DNA of 64,000 nucleotides from Anisodus tanguticus. Taxonomy: Eukaryota; Streptophyta; Magnoliopsida; Solanales; Solanaceae. The stretch covers positions 16,401,001 through 16,465,000 of the forward strand of contig CM067552.1 in assembly GCA_034509755.1 (NCBI GenBank). Reading direction: 5' to 3'. Position numbers and translations under genes: made by a program. Shown in pieces: positions 47,401-60,119 of this stretch. Under the pieces are notes generated by a model. The model saw only the letters and a program-made list of their open reading frames with translations, searched no databases and was not told where the DNA came from. Position 1 is the stretch's first letter, and every line of letters starts with the position of its first letter.

Positions 47401-47655
47401 GAGTAATACATATTTTACAACTTCTCGAGAAACAAGGAGAATACTAAACTTGGACAAGGATTCAGTACCACAAATTAGATCAAAAACCATCAAAATAACA
47501 AGTTACAACATCATCAACTAGAATTGTACCAGGCAATTCACCTTAACTACTCAGATTGCTCATATAACATTTAGATTGACTTAAGAATTTCATTTTTAAC
47601 TTTCAGCCAATGTGTGGTATTAACATCTCAGATGTTCATTCCATTGATTGGAGAT
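47400..47655. other. Unassigned sequence
   Basis: AT-rich, no gene or clear repeat end. It is the left flank of the solo LTR at 47660. Confidence 0.4.
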
Positions 47656-47659
47656 TAAT

Positions 47660-49357
47660 TGATGTAAGTAAGGAGGTGTGTAAGTGGGTAAGTGGATCGG
47701 AGTTTGGTTGTGTATGGGTCGACCCGAAAATGGGACAGAAATGGGGTTCTCGAGTTTACTAGATTCTACCGGCAGTGTGGTGTTTGGTGGCTATTTCGGG
47801 TAGTTTTAGGGAGAGTTGGGTTTAGGCATTTTATGGGGTTATTGCAGACACGTTGAGGGTGGTTGTTCCACTGATTGGGTTTTGTTAGTTTAGTGTTGGA
47901 GGATGTCAGAAGCTTATTGAAACAGTGAGGTTCTCGGTTGGGTTGTCTTGTGGACTGTTTGTGGTTGTCGGGTTTGGACATGAAGTTGTGGGTGGTTTCA
48001 GTCAGTGTCCTTTAGTGGGGATATTTGGGACATATTGTGTGATGTGGTTGTGGAAAGAATGAAGTGTTTTGGTCAAGGAATGAACACGGGATGCTAGGTG
48101 CAAACCCGAGTACAAACCAAGCAATGGACGATCGATATAACAAGGATATAGACACAAAGGTTTTAATGCTCGAGTCGACACCAAGATGAGTTTGGCCAAT
48201 TGGACAAGGACTAGACTGAGGTTGCTAACTACAAGCTCGAGTACTAACTAAGTGAGGGTGGTCGGTAACCTTATGATAAATCCTAGGCTTGGGTTTGATT
48301 GGATCACACAAGTTCCAACGTCTTGCACCAAATGGGTTCCTTAAACTTGGGTTTGATTAGGTCACACAAGTCCTAAACAAGACTTACACCGAATGGACCT
48401 TATCTTGGGTTTAACTAGGCCACACAAGTCCTAGCTTCAACTTACACTAAGGGGTTGGCTCACACAAGAATCAAGGCCCACACAAGGACCAATCTAAGGT
48501 AGACAACACACAAGTTGAATACTTTAGAGTATGAGTAAGACTCAAGTTTATATTTAATCCACAACTCTGCCATTTACAATATCCTAAGGGTCCTATTTAT
48601 AGTAGCACATGGACCTTTCTAGAAGACAAATTAAAGACACAAACTACTCGGTCAAGTGTGGACAAGTGGGAAAGGGTTCGGGGTTTCTTGATGACCAATG
48701 GTGTTCTCGGCCTATGGAAATAAATGGAAAAGGTCTTGGCTTTACTTGGGGACAAAGGATGAACCCAACCTTTTCACACCCCTTTATGGATCTCATGAAG
48801 AAGAATGCATGAACTTGGCTCCTCATAAATCTCATCTTCTTGGAATATGTTTGGAAGCTTCCATTCTTTGTATGTCCTTGGCCGAATGTAGATGAAAGAG
48901 CATTTGGACCAACCCTTCATATTCTTGGTGTCTTCCATGTAGCCAAATACATGAATTGTCTTCTTGGAAGCCTCATCTTCTAGATCATTGTTGTCCTTGC
49001 CACCTTGTCCTCTTACCCTCGGCCTAGTCACATTTTTTGGCCTAGTCATCTTATTACATGGCCTAGTCATCCCTTCCTATTACATGACTTATTAATAATG
49101 TCCTAATAAGAACTAAAATCTAAGCTAATAATTAAAGACAAGCTAAAAAGAAACAAGATGGTCTCGGCCAAGACCAACAAGAAGGCCGAATAAAATATGA
49201 TATCTTCTCAAATCTTCAACTCCAATCTTCAATCCCGCTCCATATTTCATGCCATTTTAAGCATATTATCATCGGATGATCAACCATCTTTGGAACTCCG
49301 ATCTTATCACATTGAGGATCAAATTGTAACTTTAAGCTCAAAGGGATTTTTACATCA
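47660..49357 (-). mobile_element. Solo LTR related to the gypsy element at 10773
   Basis: Minus strand: starts TGATGTAAAAATCCC at 49357 and ends ...CTTACTTACATCA at 47660, the same terminal pattern as the LTRs at 10773 and 15133 (TGATG...TACATCA). Shared internal words include gtctcggccaagac, agtcttcaactcca-type blocks and the aggcctagatgca/ggcctagtca series. Flanks ttaat (47655-47659) and ttaac (49358-49362) look like a target duplication with one mutation. 1698 bp; no interior. Confidence 0.8.
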
Positions 49358-49785
49358 TTAACTATGGAAAATTTGAATTGGTTTCAAATCTCATATGTAG
49401 TGTAAGGTGGCAGAATGTTTACAAAAGCTGAATATGGACTTGCAAGACTCTCCTTTTTTCTTGAGAATACTCATGTGATTTTTGATTTCATAGCACCCAG
49501 TGAGAGATTTTAGGTGTTCACATATGGCATCAAACCAAGGCAATGGATCATCCTGCATTTTCCAGTTTCAACAGATAACATTTCCCTGTGTTTTATTTCG
49601 GCTTTACTACATTTTGGAACTGTTTTCCAAATGTATCTGTTACGATTCACTTTTTTCATACGATTTAACGTACAAAAAGAGCTACTAAAAATTTGGATGG
49701 TGCCCTAAATTGGATAATTGTGTTTAGATTTGCTACCTAATGTATAGGTAAATTAGGAAAACCAGCATGAAAGAATTTTATTCAA
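49358..49785 (+). other. Unidentified possible gene remnant
   Basis: Open stretches on the plus strand (for example residues QGNGSSCIFQFQQITFPCV and a second frame FFLENTHVIFDF) suggest decayed coding sequence, but no family could be named. It is not protected by a long frame, so it may also be chance. Confidence 0.25.
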
Positions 49786-50743
49786 ATTCCTTTGGAAATC
49801 TTATCTAAAACAGAGTCGAGGTTAGGGTTTGGTGATCCCATAGAGAAGGTGTTAGCACCCCAGTATTAATGATCCGTAAAATATAGTTGACCTACGGGTT
49901 CTATATCATTCTTTAAATGATAAAAATTGCTTAAGGTTTAAAAATCCGCAAAAAGATAGTTGTCATTCCATTCATTCAAACTCAAAGTTTTATTTTAAAA
50001 TAAAGAGTTAAACTTCCGCAGAAAATAGTATGCAATCTCATTTTTGGACTAAGAACACTCAAATGTGAATTTGAGTAGAACTCTACATTTAGTCCAACTG
50101 CATTGGCTAATTTCACACTTTGCATCTTTTGAAATCCTTTTCAAGTTTTAAAAATGGTATAGATCCACTAAAAAATGATACTTTTGGTTTGAAAAGTAAG
50201 AGAGGAAAATGGTACTCTTTTTATTTTTAGCATGCAATATCTTCCAAGTTCAACTATAGTCTAATTTGTCCAAAACCATTAGCCCCAAACTCAATTCCAA
50301 AACAGGTTTGTGTTTTATCCAAAACTATCAACTTATTGGGCTTAGCCCATTTTTGCTAATTTAACCAAAATTCTAATTTTTAGTCTCAATTTAAGTTCAG
50401 CAGCCCATTTCATTTATCAGATCACTCAGGCCCAATTCTGGGTCCTTTATACATCAGATCGTTTTCAGTTTCTAAAAAATAAGTCCTAGTCATGTGCTTC
50501 AAAAAATCCAAAATCATTTTTTCAACACTTGGTTTTGAAATCAGTTTTTTTTTTCATTTCCAGATTCAAAATGTCCAAACAGTCAATTTATTACCTCAAT
50601 CATTCTGTTATTTCTTATTTCCAAATTTAAAACAAAGTTTGAAAATCTTTTGGCGATCTAAACTAATAGAAGTAGGTTTATTACAATCATATATATACAC
50701 ACACAAAAATAGGGAATTGAAATGGAAGAAGGAAGAGTTTAGG

Positions 50744-50761
50744 CTGGCGGGCGCCCGCCAG
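50744..50761. repeat. Perfect 18-bp GC palindrome
   Basis: CTGGCGGGC followed directly by its reverse complement GCCCGCCAG, in an otherwise AT-rich tract. Confidence 0.9.
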
Positions 50762-53700
50762 TTGGCTATTTTTACCCATAGCTGGGTCTTCAAAGCAAAT
50801 ATTAGCTTCCCTTGCCTTTTTACTCTATCAAATTTATTGGATTGGGCGTCAGCACAATCAACTCAAATTTGCACTAGATGACTTGATTTTTTGCTGAAGG
50901 AAGGGATGATCCCAGTGAGGGCCCATCTCGTGGCAATGCAACGGAGGATACACAAAGGGGAAAGGAAAGCCCAAGTCAGAAGTACCCAAGGCTTATCAAA
51001 TTAATTACATGCATGAAATAAACAAACAAGCAGCCCACAACAACTTGCATTTAATTCATAACAATTGGGCTAACCCAAACTAAACAACAACACTTAAAAA
51101 AAAGAACACAAATAGTGGGCCAAGCCCAATATGCAGTCATGAATAAGGAAAATATAGGAGGTTATCAGAAATGGGCTAGGCCCAGTAAACACACATGACA
51201 TGATATTTATAAGTGATATACAAGTTGATATACAACCTGTATACCTTCATATACTAAGTATATTCAGTATACAACCTGTATACCAAGGTGTAATATTGAC
51301 ACATACATCAGGTAATCAAGAAACAAGGAGAACAACAACAATTCACAAAAGAGGGAACAAGACAAATCAGATTATACAAACCTCAACTTAAGCAACCTAA
51401 CAGTCATATAGGCCACTACTTAACTTATTTAAGTTGTCTAGTTATCTCAAATAAACAAGAGAGGGACTAGGCTAGATTCCATGCTTTAGATCCTACTTAG
51501 ACTAGGTGAGCAAGTTCAGTAATTAACAAGTGATACACAATCATAATAGGTGTGGAGATGCTCAAACCAAGTAGATGCAAAGTTATTCACATAAAAGGTA
51601 GAATGGTTCTGAGCAGATGCATATTGGACCCTGGAAAACTACTAGGTACATGCCAAGGATGTGAAAAATAAGTAGGGTATCTAGAGATCATGCAAACAAG
51701 CCTATGTAGGGTGAAACATGATATAGTCTTGGTTATAGGCAGATAAGGAGAGTCCAGTTTCACACACAACTAAATACACAGAGTCAACATATCATACAAC
51801 ATAGAGAATGCAACTCAAGGACTGTGTGTGGGCAGCACCAGATCAGGTACATGCATATGTGATGATCTTCAGATAATTACACAAAAACACATATAGCCAT
51901 GAGTTAAACCAACCTATAAAGCAGACATCCTACTGATTTAATCAGAATCCCTTCCAGCACCCTATTATGTTCCCAAGACACATACATACTTCAAAATAAC
52001 TTACAAGGGGAGTGGGGGCACTTTAGCATATCATGAGTTTGCTAACAACACACTCTCACACACATCACCTATTGAGGTAAGAGTAAACCATGTCATCCTT
52101 CTTTTAAACAATACAAATGCATTCATACCCAAGTAACAAACTCTAGGAGTTCAAATAAGTTAGTTTAGCACTATATTAGGGGTGCATCATCCTTTTAAAC
52201 CTATTCAGGCCTAAACCTGCTCTAAACAGTATCCAAATGAATCCTCAAGACCTCAAAATGATTTAAGAGTCTTAAGTGCTCCTACCATGATTATAACAAC
52301 ATTTTTCTTACTAAGTCACGACTACCCAGATTAATTTGACCAACTGAACTAGCATCAAACATTAACAGAGACTAACTATTTCACTACAACACTTGACAGC
52401 CCATTTTTAACTCAAAATGATGTTAAATGACACATCAAACATAGAAAGGTATGGATTAACTAAACACAATCCCTAAAAGAGGTTAAACATGCTTCTCAGA
52501 TCTCCTTACAACAATATATTGAAAATAGTTCACTCAATTATACAGATTTCTGACCACATTTTGAACATCCTATTAGATAGACAACCTAAGATTGGTTTAA
52601 GGCAAACTATAATCAACATATTAATCATTTTAAAGCTATTGAAACACGTCACACATGATTAAACAGGCTTCAAACTACCCAGACTGAGTATTGGATCAAC
52701 CAAACAACCCACATATGTCTAAACAAACTATTAAACTAACATGGTGAACAGCTCACTTAACTGATTATGCTTAACAGACACCAAACAATGGTTATAATAG
52801 GTTACAAGAGGCCAAACTAGTCATAAAGCAGTTCAATCAGGAGTCATATAACCTCAAGGATAAGTATTTGAACTAGACTATCCTAAAACTAGCATGATAT
52901 TTATTTTTTGAACTCAACCACACAAATAGTCAATAACATCAACTAAACATTCTTTTAGACATGCTTAAGATTCCTAACATATAAAACAACTATTAACAGT
53001 TCATCCAATAAACTAAAACAACCACTAACCTAGTTAATCATGTTTACAAACTCATAACAAATGCCCATAGTGGCCTGAATATGCTAACAACATCATTATG
53101 AAGCATTAATAGCACCTAATATGAACTAAACATGCTTAGTAACTAATCTAATAATCTTGAACAAATATAATCTAGCTAATCATACTTAATTAACACACAA
53201 CACAAACTACATACTTGAATTCAAACTGGAAAACAGAAAGGAAAGGAGATTACCTTGTGCGGAGGCAGCCGAAAGGTCGAGGTTGAGATTGATTCCACTC
53301 TGACGACCCCAAAGACTCACAATCACACGAAAAAACAAAGTGTTTAGTTTGTGGAGGACTGATTAGAGCTAATTTTGGGTTCCCCATAAAGGTTTGGATC
53401 CCAACTTAAGCAAAAATCAATCAATTTAACTCAATTAGGCTTTCAATTAATGTGAATGCCTTGAAATCAAAATTTCCTCTTCAATTGAAGGTAATGGGTC
53501 TGTATTTATAGGGAGATATGAACCCCTAGAGTACCTTTTCAATCGGTGTGGGAGAACTCAGATTTGGGGGGAATTTTTCCTCCAATCCGATTCTCAACCA
53601 ATATAAATAAAGAGTATGAATTGTAAAATGGACAAGAGGCATTGTAGCAAGGACGACAAAGAGGGGCGACCTCACCTGGGTAGGAGGTGGTGTGGTCTTT

Positions 53701-53949
53701 GCGGAGTAAGAGCAAAGGCATTTAATGCCCTTTCCCAAAACGAACGGGCAAGCCACTGGACCAAAACGATGTTAGACATGGTATCGCCATTTTTGGTACG
53801 GTGCAGTTAGGATTTCCTTTGACCCTTGGGCGTAAAATGGAGAGAAAACAAGGGCCTTGCCTCTTGTCCTCGTTTGGATGCCGCGATGCTGGGCCTAGGC
53901 CTCTATTGGATTGGGCTCAGATGAAATTTGAATTAAAAGGGGTATTAAC

Positions 53950-56900
53950 TAGGGCTGGCCAGTGGGCCGGGACGGCCCGACCCTGCCCCGGTCCCGCCCC
54001 GACCCCGCTTAAAAAAAAAATAAAAAAATAACGGGGGCGGGACTCGAACTTGGGACGGGACGATGTCCCGTCCCGCCAGACCCGAGCCCGCCCGAGGCCC
54101 GCCTGACCCGAGACCGCCCCGAGCCCGTCCCGACCCCGACCCCGACCCCGCCCTTTTCCCCCTTTTGCAAAAATGGCCGTTGCACCAACGACCATTTTAG
54201 ATTATGGTCGTTGGCCAACGGCCATTTTAGGGCCCCCCTCCCCCTCCCCCAACCCCTCTACCCCTTAATATTTATTTTTAACCCATAAGTTATTATATTT
54301 ACACTTTAACCCAATTTTTCAACTATAAATAACTCATTTTCTCTTCATCTTTCTCACAAATCTTCCTACAATCTCTCTAATTTCTCAATATCTCTCTCTA
54401 CAAGTCAACATTGTTTGCTAAATATTCAATTTTATTAATTAATTTGGGAATTGAGAGTGAAGTTGGCAACTAGCTTGAGGATCTTCCATCGAGCAAAGTT
54501 TCAATTTTCAACCTCTCGATTACACGTCGACGTTACGTCGGCGTTTGGTACATTCGTTCCTTCATTAAATTATTATTGTCTGTTTATTTTATTTAACGCA
54601 CTTAATTTTATTGTCTTTAATTATTTATTATCATAATTAAAATGGAAGGATTAAAAGGTATGTTTAAGGGTAAGGGTAATTGTGCTTCTTCTAGTAGGGG
54701 CAACCAGGGCAAGGGTACTTCTTCTAGTCATCTTATTCCTACACAGGATGATTTTGTTGATACATAATATTTTCCTACAATACCATTAGATTTAGACCAG
54801 GAGATATTTTCTGAAACTCAAGAAGACTTTAATTTAGACGATGATCTAGATGATATACCCACTAATGTTGATGACAACACACCCACTAGTGCACCTTCAA
54901 CTGAAATACCTCCTATTCCCCCTAGTATGAGACGAGGTCCAAAAAACGACCATTAAAATCGGATGCATGGACATTTTTTGATAGGGACGTAGAGAATCAA
55001 GTAGCCATATGTAAAATTTGTAAAAATGTTTTAAAATTTAAAACGGAAAAGGTCACGGTGGGACGGGGGTTTAATTAGACACGTAGTAAGTGCTCATCCA
55101 GCTAGGTATGCCCAATACCGGGCTTCAAAATCGGGTGCGCAAACGCCCGCTCTATCGGGACAAGGTTCACATACTGATACTGTTCCGGACCAAGTACAGG
55201 GCCAAATTAACCCTATGACGGGGGGAATTGTAGGCTCTAAATACAATAAACATAGAGATAGGGAAGCAATATCAAAATTAGTTGCTTGTGGAGGGTTTGC
55301 CTTTTTCATTTCCTTCATCTCCCGGTTTTATTCATTACATTAGAGATATATATAATCCTGCTTTTAACGGTTTTCCTAGATCAACTTTGTTAAGAGAGAT
55401 GTATTTAAATTCGCGCATGAATATCAACAATATTTACGTTTTTCATTATATCATTTTAATGGCAAAGTATCTATCACGTCTGATATAGGTCGTAGTACTA
55501 ACGGCCATGATTATTTAACTGTAACTTGTCATTGGATAGATTATAATGGTCTATGCAAAAACGTATTTTAGCGTATAGATATATAGATGATAGGCACACT
55601 TCGGTACTTTTATTGCGAGAGAATATTTATCAAGTGTGCGATTATTACGGAATTACCGATAAAATTATGACTATTACATTACATAACGCTTCTAATAACA
55701 ATTACGCAATTACAATGTTAAAAAATAGTTTAACTCCATCTTTTCCAGACCATTTTCATATAAAATGCGCGTGCCATATATATAACTTAATTGTAAAGGA
55801 TGGTCTATCACTTTTTGAAGACATTCTTAGTAAAATACAATTTGCTATAAACTTTATTTTTAAAAGTAATAAAGTACAACGTAGAAAAGAATATAAAAAA
55901 ACTTGTCACGATTGTGGACTACCTTATAGAAGAATTCCACAAGAAGTATCCACTAGGTGGAATTCTTTATACGAGCAACTACTTGTTGCTTATGACTATA
56001 AATTACCTATAACTTTATTTTTTAACTCTCATAATAAAAAGCCAGCTGATATGATTTTAGATAGTGATTGGGTAAAAATTTCCGAACTTATTGTATTTTT
56101 AGAGAATTTTTTTCAAGTAACAAAAGAATTTTCCGGTATATATTATCCTACTATTTCAACTATGTTATTTTATATAACTCTAATATTTTTATTACTTAGT
56201 GAATATATGGAAAAACCAACTTATAAGGCAAATATTAAAAAAATGTTTGTCAAAATAAAAAAATATTTTATTCCTATTCCCTCTATTTATATTATTGGTT
56301 CGTATTAAATTCTACTATTAAAATAGACGGTACTAAATCACTAATTGAAACTATTTACGATTGTATAGAAGTACTACCACCTCCAAGTCCCAAAAATCTA
56401 AATCACCCACCACCTATTGAACAAACTAAAGAAGAAGCGGTGTCTAGCGTAGAACACCAATGCAAAAATATATATAGATTTTATCAACAAGAAAATGCTA
56501 GTAACTTACCGGCTTCCATACCATCTTCTTCATCTTCAACACAACCTCACAAAAGACATCTTTTTCTGCGGCTAGTATTGAAAGCCTCGAAAATAGAATG
56601 TGCGGCCGTACCTCTACTACTAACCAAATTAGCGAGTTGGATATTTTTGTTTTGCGGGGTTCTGTACCGTATCAAGAAGTTATCAATGAAGATGGATAAG
56701 AAGACTTGCTTGAAATACTTGGAGGGGAATGAGAAGACCTTTCCGACACTTTCATTGATGGCTCGAGATGTTTTGAACATTCAAGCGTCATCAACTACGT
56801 CGAAAGCGCTTTTTCTGCGAGCGGATATCAAATAGGAGACCACGGACACTCATTGCCGGAGACGACTTGAAAATTGCGGTATTATTCAGAGATTGGATAC

Positions 56901-57505
56901 GAGCGGAGCGGAGAAGGTGCGGTCAACCGGAGATCAACGAAGAAGATGATGAAAACTACAACGAAATCTTAACCGAAGGTAGTGGAAGCAACGTGGATCA
57001 ATTTGACCAACAAATACCAATTCCAACCGAAGAACCACAGGAAATCATCAAGCAATTACAACAGGTTTTTTTGAGAATGTAATTTTTTTAATTGCAATTT
57101 TATTATGTAATTTGCAACTTTTGGACAACACCACAAAGTTGCAATTTAGATTTTAGACAATTGTATTTTTATTACAAAAAAACCATATGTCTATTAAATA
57201 ATATAAGAGGCACAAAAACAGCCTTGAGATGTTTTTATTACACTATCTTATTTTGTTTATTGAGTTTTTTTATACATATGTTATTTAAAAAAAAAAAAAA
57301 AAAGGAAAACCCGACCGTACCCCGCCCCGAGCCCGCCCCGACCCCGCCCCGATACCGACGGGATCGGGACGGGACTGGAGCAGGTCTCGCCAGACCCGAC
57401 CCCGCTAGGCCCTGCTAGACCCGATCCCCTGGCTCATCCCGCCCCGACCCAGACCCCGCCAGACCCGGCCCGCCAGACCCGAGCCCGGCCCACTGGCCAC
57501 CCTTA
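53950..57505 (+). mobile_element. hAT transposon with decayed transposase
   Basis: Inverted ends TAGGGCTGGCCAGTGGGCC (53950) and, on the minus strand, TAAGGGTGGCCAGTGGGCC (57505). Duplication gtattaac is perfect, 8 bp, at 53942-53949 and 57506-57513. 3556 bp. Both ends are followed by ~150-200 bases crammed with CCCGACCCCG/CGGGACGGG words. The interior encodes a broken hAT transposase. Inserted in the long LTR-like tract. Confidence 0.95.
54642..57082 (+). pseudogene. hAT transposase (BED finger type), inactive
   Basis: ATG at 54642 starts an acidic/Ser-rich leader (MEGLKGMFKGKGN), with a TAA at 54765. After a frameshift comes a BED zinc-finger region (SDAWTFFDRD, CKICKNVLKF near 54960-55040), then SITSDIGRSTNGHDYLTVTC (55470-55530), where DIWTS is usual. 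The core 55553-56308 has RYIDDRHT, ITLHNASNNN (usually ITLDNAS: the second catalytic Asp is His here), CACHIYNLIVKDGL and STRWNSLYEQL. The C-terminal dimerisation region is split over frames (56590-56900: FPTLSLMARDVLNIQ, KIAVLFRDWIRAERR) and ends at 57082. Intact members are about 650-700 aa and cut and paste hAT elements. Lost Asp, stops and shifts make this inactive. Confidence 0.9.
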
Positions 57506-57513
57506 GTATTAAC

Positions 57514-58057
57514 CCAATATGTTTTAAATGGCCTAAGTCACTTTTGGCCATATTTTGCACATGTGGTCACATTTTAAATTAAGGAACGACCGAATAAGTC
57601 CGTGAGTAACTTAGTTAAAATAATAGCTTCATTTTAAGCCTAATTTTGGAACTAATTGGAAATTAAGAAATTAAAGTCATGCAAATGTCTTCTTAAATTA
57701 AAACAAGATTAAAAAATTAAGATGTAATTCCGTTATCGTATTTAATTATCAATTTCCTGAATTTGATGGAGCGGGACACTAATCCTTTAATTTGAAAATT
57801 CTTTTGAGACAACAACATTTATAATTGTCGGTTAAAGTTAAAAAATTGTGATTATCGGTCAAAATTGTCTAAAATTAGGATATGATATACACTATATATT
57901 CCAGGTGATATTTCGTCTAATGAAATGATGAAATGCTCATGAATTAATTTTGTAAAATTATATTTGCTTTTTGAAAAGTATATTTCGCTCCGTCCGTGAC
58001 TTGGAAATTCTGAGTAATTAAATAAAATTATTGGTGGATAAAAATTAGGTGTCAACA
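57514..58057. other. Left part of the long LTR-like tract (LTR start side)
   Basis: AT-rich and non-coding, between the hAT element and the TGTTGACACC start at 58057. Confidence 0.45.
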
Positions 58058-58059
58058 AT

Positions 58060-59305
58060 ATCTCTTTATTTTCGGGTTTATTTTATTTTATTTTCTTATT
58101 GCTTTGTACAGACTCTTGATTTTATTTGATATATTTTCCACTAATAATTTATTATTGGTTTTGATTAAAACAAAAAAAGTAGTACAAATTACTAAGAAGG
58201 TTAAAACATGGAACTACGTATGCCAGTGTAGGATTATGGTCATCATGTTGGTTCAGGTGATCCCTTCATGTCACCCATCGTCGGTTATTTATGGATCCAG
58301 TCATGACATGTCATGTCTCGTACCCCGACAAGTTATGAGATGGCTTAGTTGATCGGACAGAGATCAGACACTACGCGCTCACATGGTTGTTACATTTCGC
58401 TTATACTAAGGCTCTCCCAACTAAAATAATTTATTCATGTTATTATATTCATGTCAAATTTTGTTTATGTTCAGTTCAGTATTACCTTATGACTCATGTT
58501 ATTGATTTGAGCTGCCCATTCTCCTGAGCACCCCATTTATTGTTCTTCATTTAGTGGTTTTACATCCGAGTACTATTCCACAATACTTACGTCCCTTTTT
58601 TCCAGGGGCGCTGCATTTCACGATGCAGGTACATAGACTCAAGACGATCGGACTTCTCGCTAAGAGTTACTTTGTATCACCTGACAGTGCACCCCACTTC
58701 ATTCGAGGTGTTATCTTTTATTTTAATATTATTAGACATGTTGAGGTATGACGGGGGCTTTTCCCTGGTAAATATTTAGGTTTCATGTTCATGTTAGAGG
58801 CTTTGTAGACTAGCATGTCATGTCAGATGTTCAATTATTATTTTAGCCATGGTGGCTACGCATATTTATGTTTTGAAAACTAATCAAAATTTTTATTTAT
58901 GAGACCCATTCATATTTTCAGAACTTTAATAAGTTACTCCCTCTGTCCCATTTTAGGTGTCTTACTTTCCTTTTTAGTCTGTCCAAAAAAAGTGTCTCTT
59001 TTCAGTTTTCACATTTAGTAAGTTGACAATTCGAAGATCCTACATGACAAGTTTATAAGCACAAGATTAAAGTACATTTTAGTATATTATACACATCTTT
59101 AATTTAAGACCACAAGATTCAAAAGTCTCCCTTTATTTCTTAAACTCCGTAGCTAGTCAAACTAAGACACTTAAATTGGGATGGAGGGAGCATAATTTAT
59201 ATTCCGCTCAGTTATGTTTCATGATACATGTCATGCATGTGGTTATCTTGGTCAAGTTCAGGTACCACGTGCCAGTCTGTTCAGGCCTAGGTTCGGGGTA
59301 TGACA
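58060..59305 (+). mobile_element. Gypsy-type LTR, 3' part
   Basis: From about 58500 it runs parallel to 2090-2400 of the LTR at 576 (ctcctgagcaccccatttat; tgacgggggcttttccc against tgccggggaccttatccc). It ends ...ggttcggggtatgaca at 59305, a usual LTR end. It is interrupted by a MITE at 58937-59190. It may be the missing half of the LTR that starts at 46318, separated by later insertions. Confidence 0.5.
58937..59190. mobile_element. Stowaway-like MITE
   Basis: Left end CTCCCTCTGTCCCATTTTAG with gtgtctta and right end (minus strand) CTCCCTCCATCCCAATTTAA with gtgtctta form inverted repeats. Flanks are ta on the left and ca on the right, consistent with a TA duplication with one change. 254 bp, non-coding. 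Confidence 0.88.
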
Positions 59306-60119
59306 CTTCCAATCAATGGGATACACCTTTTTTCCAGATATGAACTCTCATTATCAGTCACACTTCTTTTCAAAACAACCACCAAACCATAACAACACTA
59401 CAGATCACATATAGGTCCACTAGTTTTCCTAAACTACGTCTTGACTTGATTCTTATTCTGACAAGATACATAAGCAACCCTATATATGTGTCCGGTCTCC
59501 CCACCGTTTCAAAATGATTTCCTAGTATAAACAACTGAGGCCGTTTTTAGACAGTCCATGGATGCTCTCAAGAAAATCTTTTAAGAGAATCAACCAAAAT
59601 CCCTAAATTCCAAACTCAAAAAATAGAACAAACCCCTCTACAACCATCACTCGACTTTGGTCACAAAACCTGGGGCATAAGTCTTTCCTTACACCTCTCG
59701 AGTGTTGTAGCCACCATTACACCCCGTACTTTTGCATGCACATGAAAGAAAACTTGTCGACATAAGCCTCAATAACTCGAGATCCTTTTCGAGGATCCCT
59801 TATGACTCAGATAGATGTTAAAAAGGTGTATGGAAGGTTAGAGGCCATTGAGATTGAAAGAATCATCCCTTGACGAAGTTCTACAAAGTTAGTGCAATAC
59901 GCTAGGCATTTCACATCGCGAATGAGGTATTCCCCATGGATTGGGGCACATATGAGCCAAAAGCCAAGTCGAACTCACTATCTAGATATACCCTAGGATC
60001 TATGGCCGCATATGACATATGTGTCGCAGATCCCATTGCATACCAAAGGCGGTGGTCGACCATCCTTGCTTATTTAAGCGATGGCTTGTTATTTTAACTC
60101 ATTATTCGACCTAAACAGA
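59306..60119. other. No gene; possible LTR start remnant
   Basis: ttacaccccgtacttttgca at about 59717 resembles the start of gypsy-type LTRs such as that at 46318, and the following 400 bases could be an LTR remnant. No coding frame found. Confidence 0.3.

Larger units (their letters stand above)
49790..58057 (-). mobile_element. Long LTR-like tract, split by a hAT element
   Basis: On the minus strand the sequence starts TGTTGACACCTAATTTTTATC at 58057, a start typical of very long plant gypsy LTRs. A minus-strand TATA block (plus: ctgtatttataggg, 53500-53513) with downstream leader-like sequence fits a U3/R region. Without the hAT element (53950-57505) the tract is about 4.7 kb with no coding capacity. 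The far end near 49790 was not located exactly and no target duplication was identified. Could also be two adjacent elements. Confidence 0.4.

Noticed and set aside
49500..49708. Possible C-terminal domain of a resistance (TIR-NBS-LRR) gene
   Set aside because: A faint resemblance of one frame only; no NBS or LRR sequence nearby and no conserved motif I could name.
53801..54218. Arg/Gly/Pro-rich frames near the hAT left end
   Set aside because: They are translations of the CCCGACCCCG subterminal repeats.
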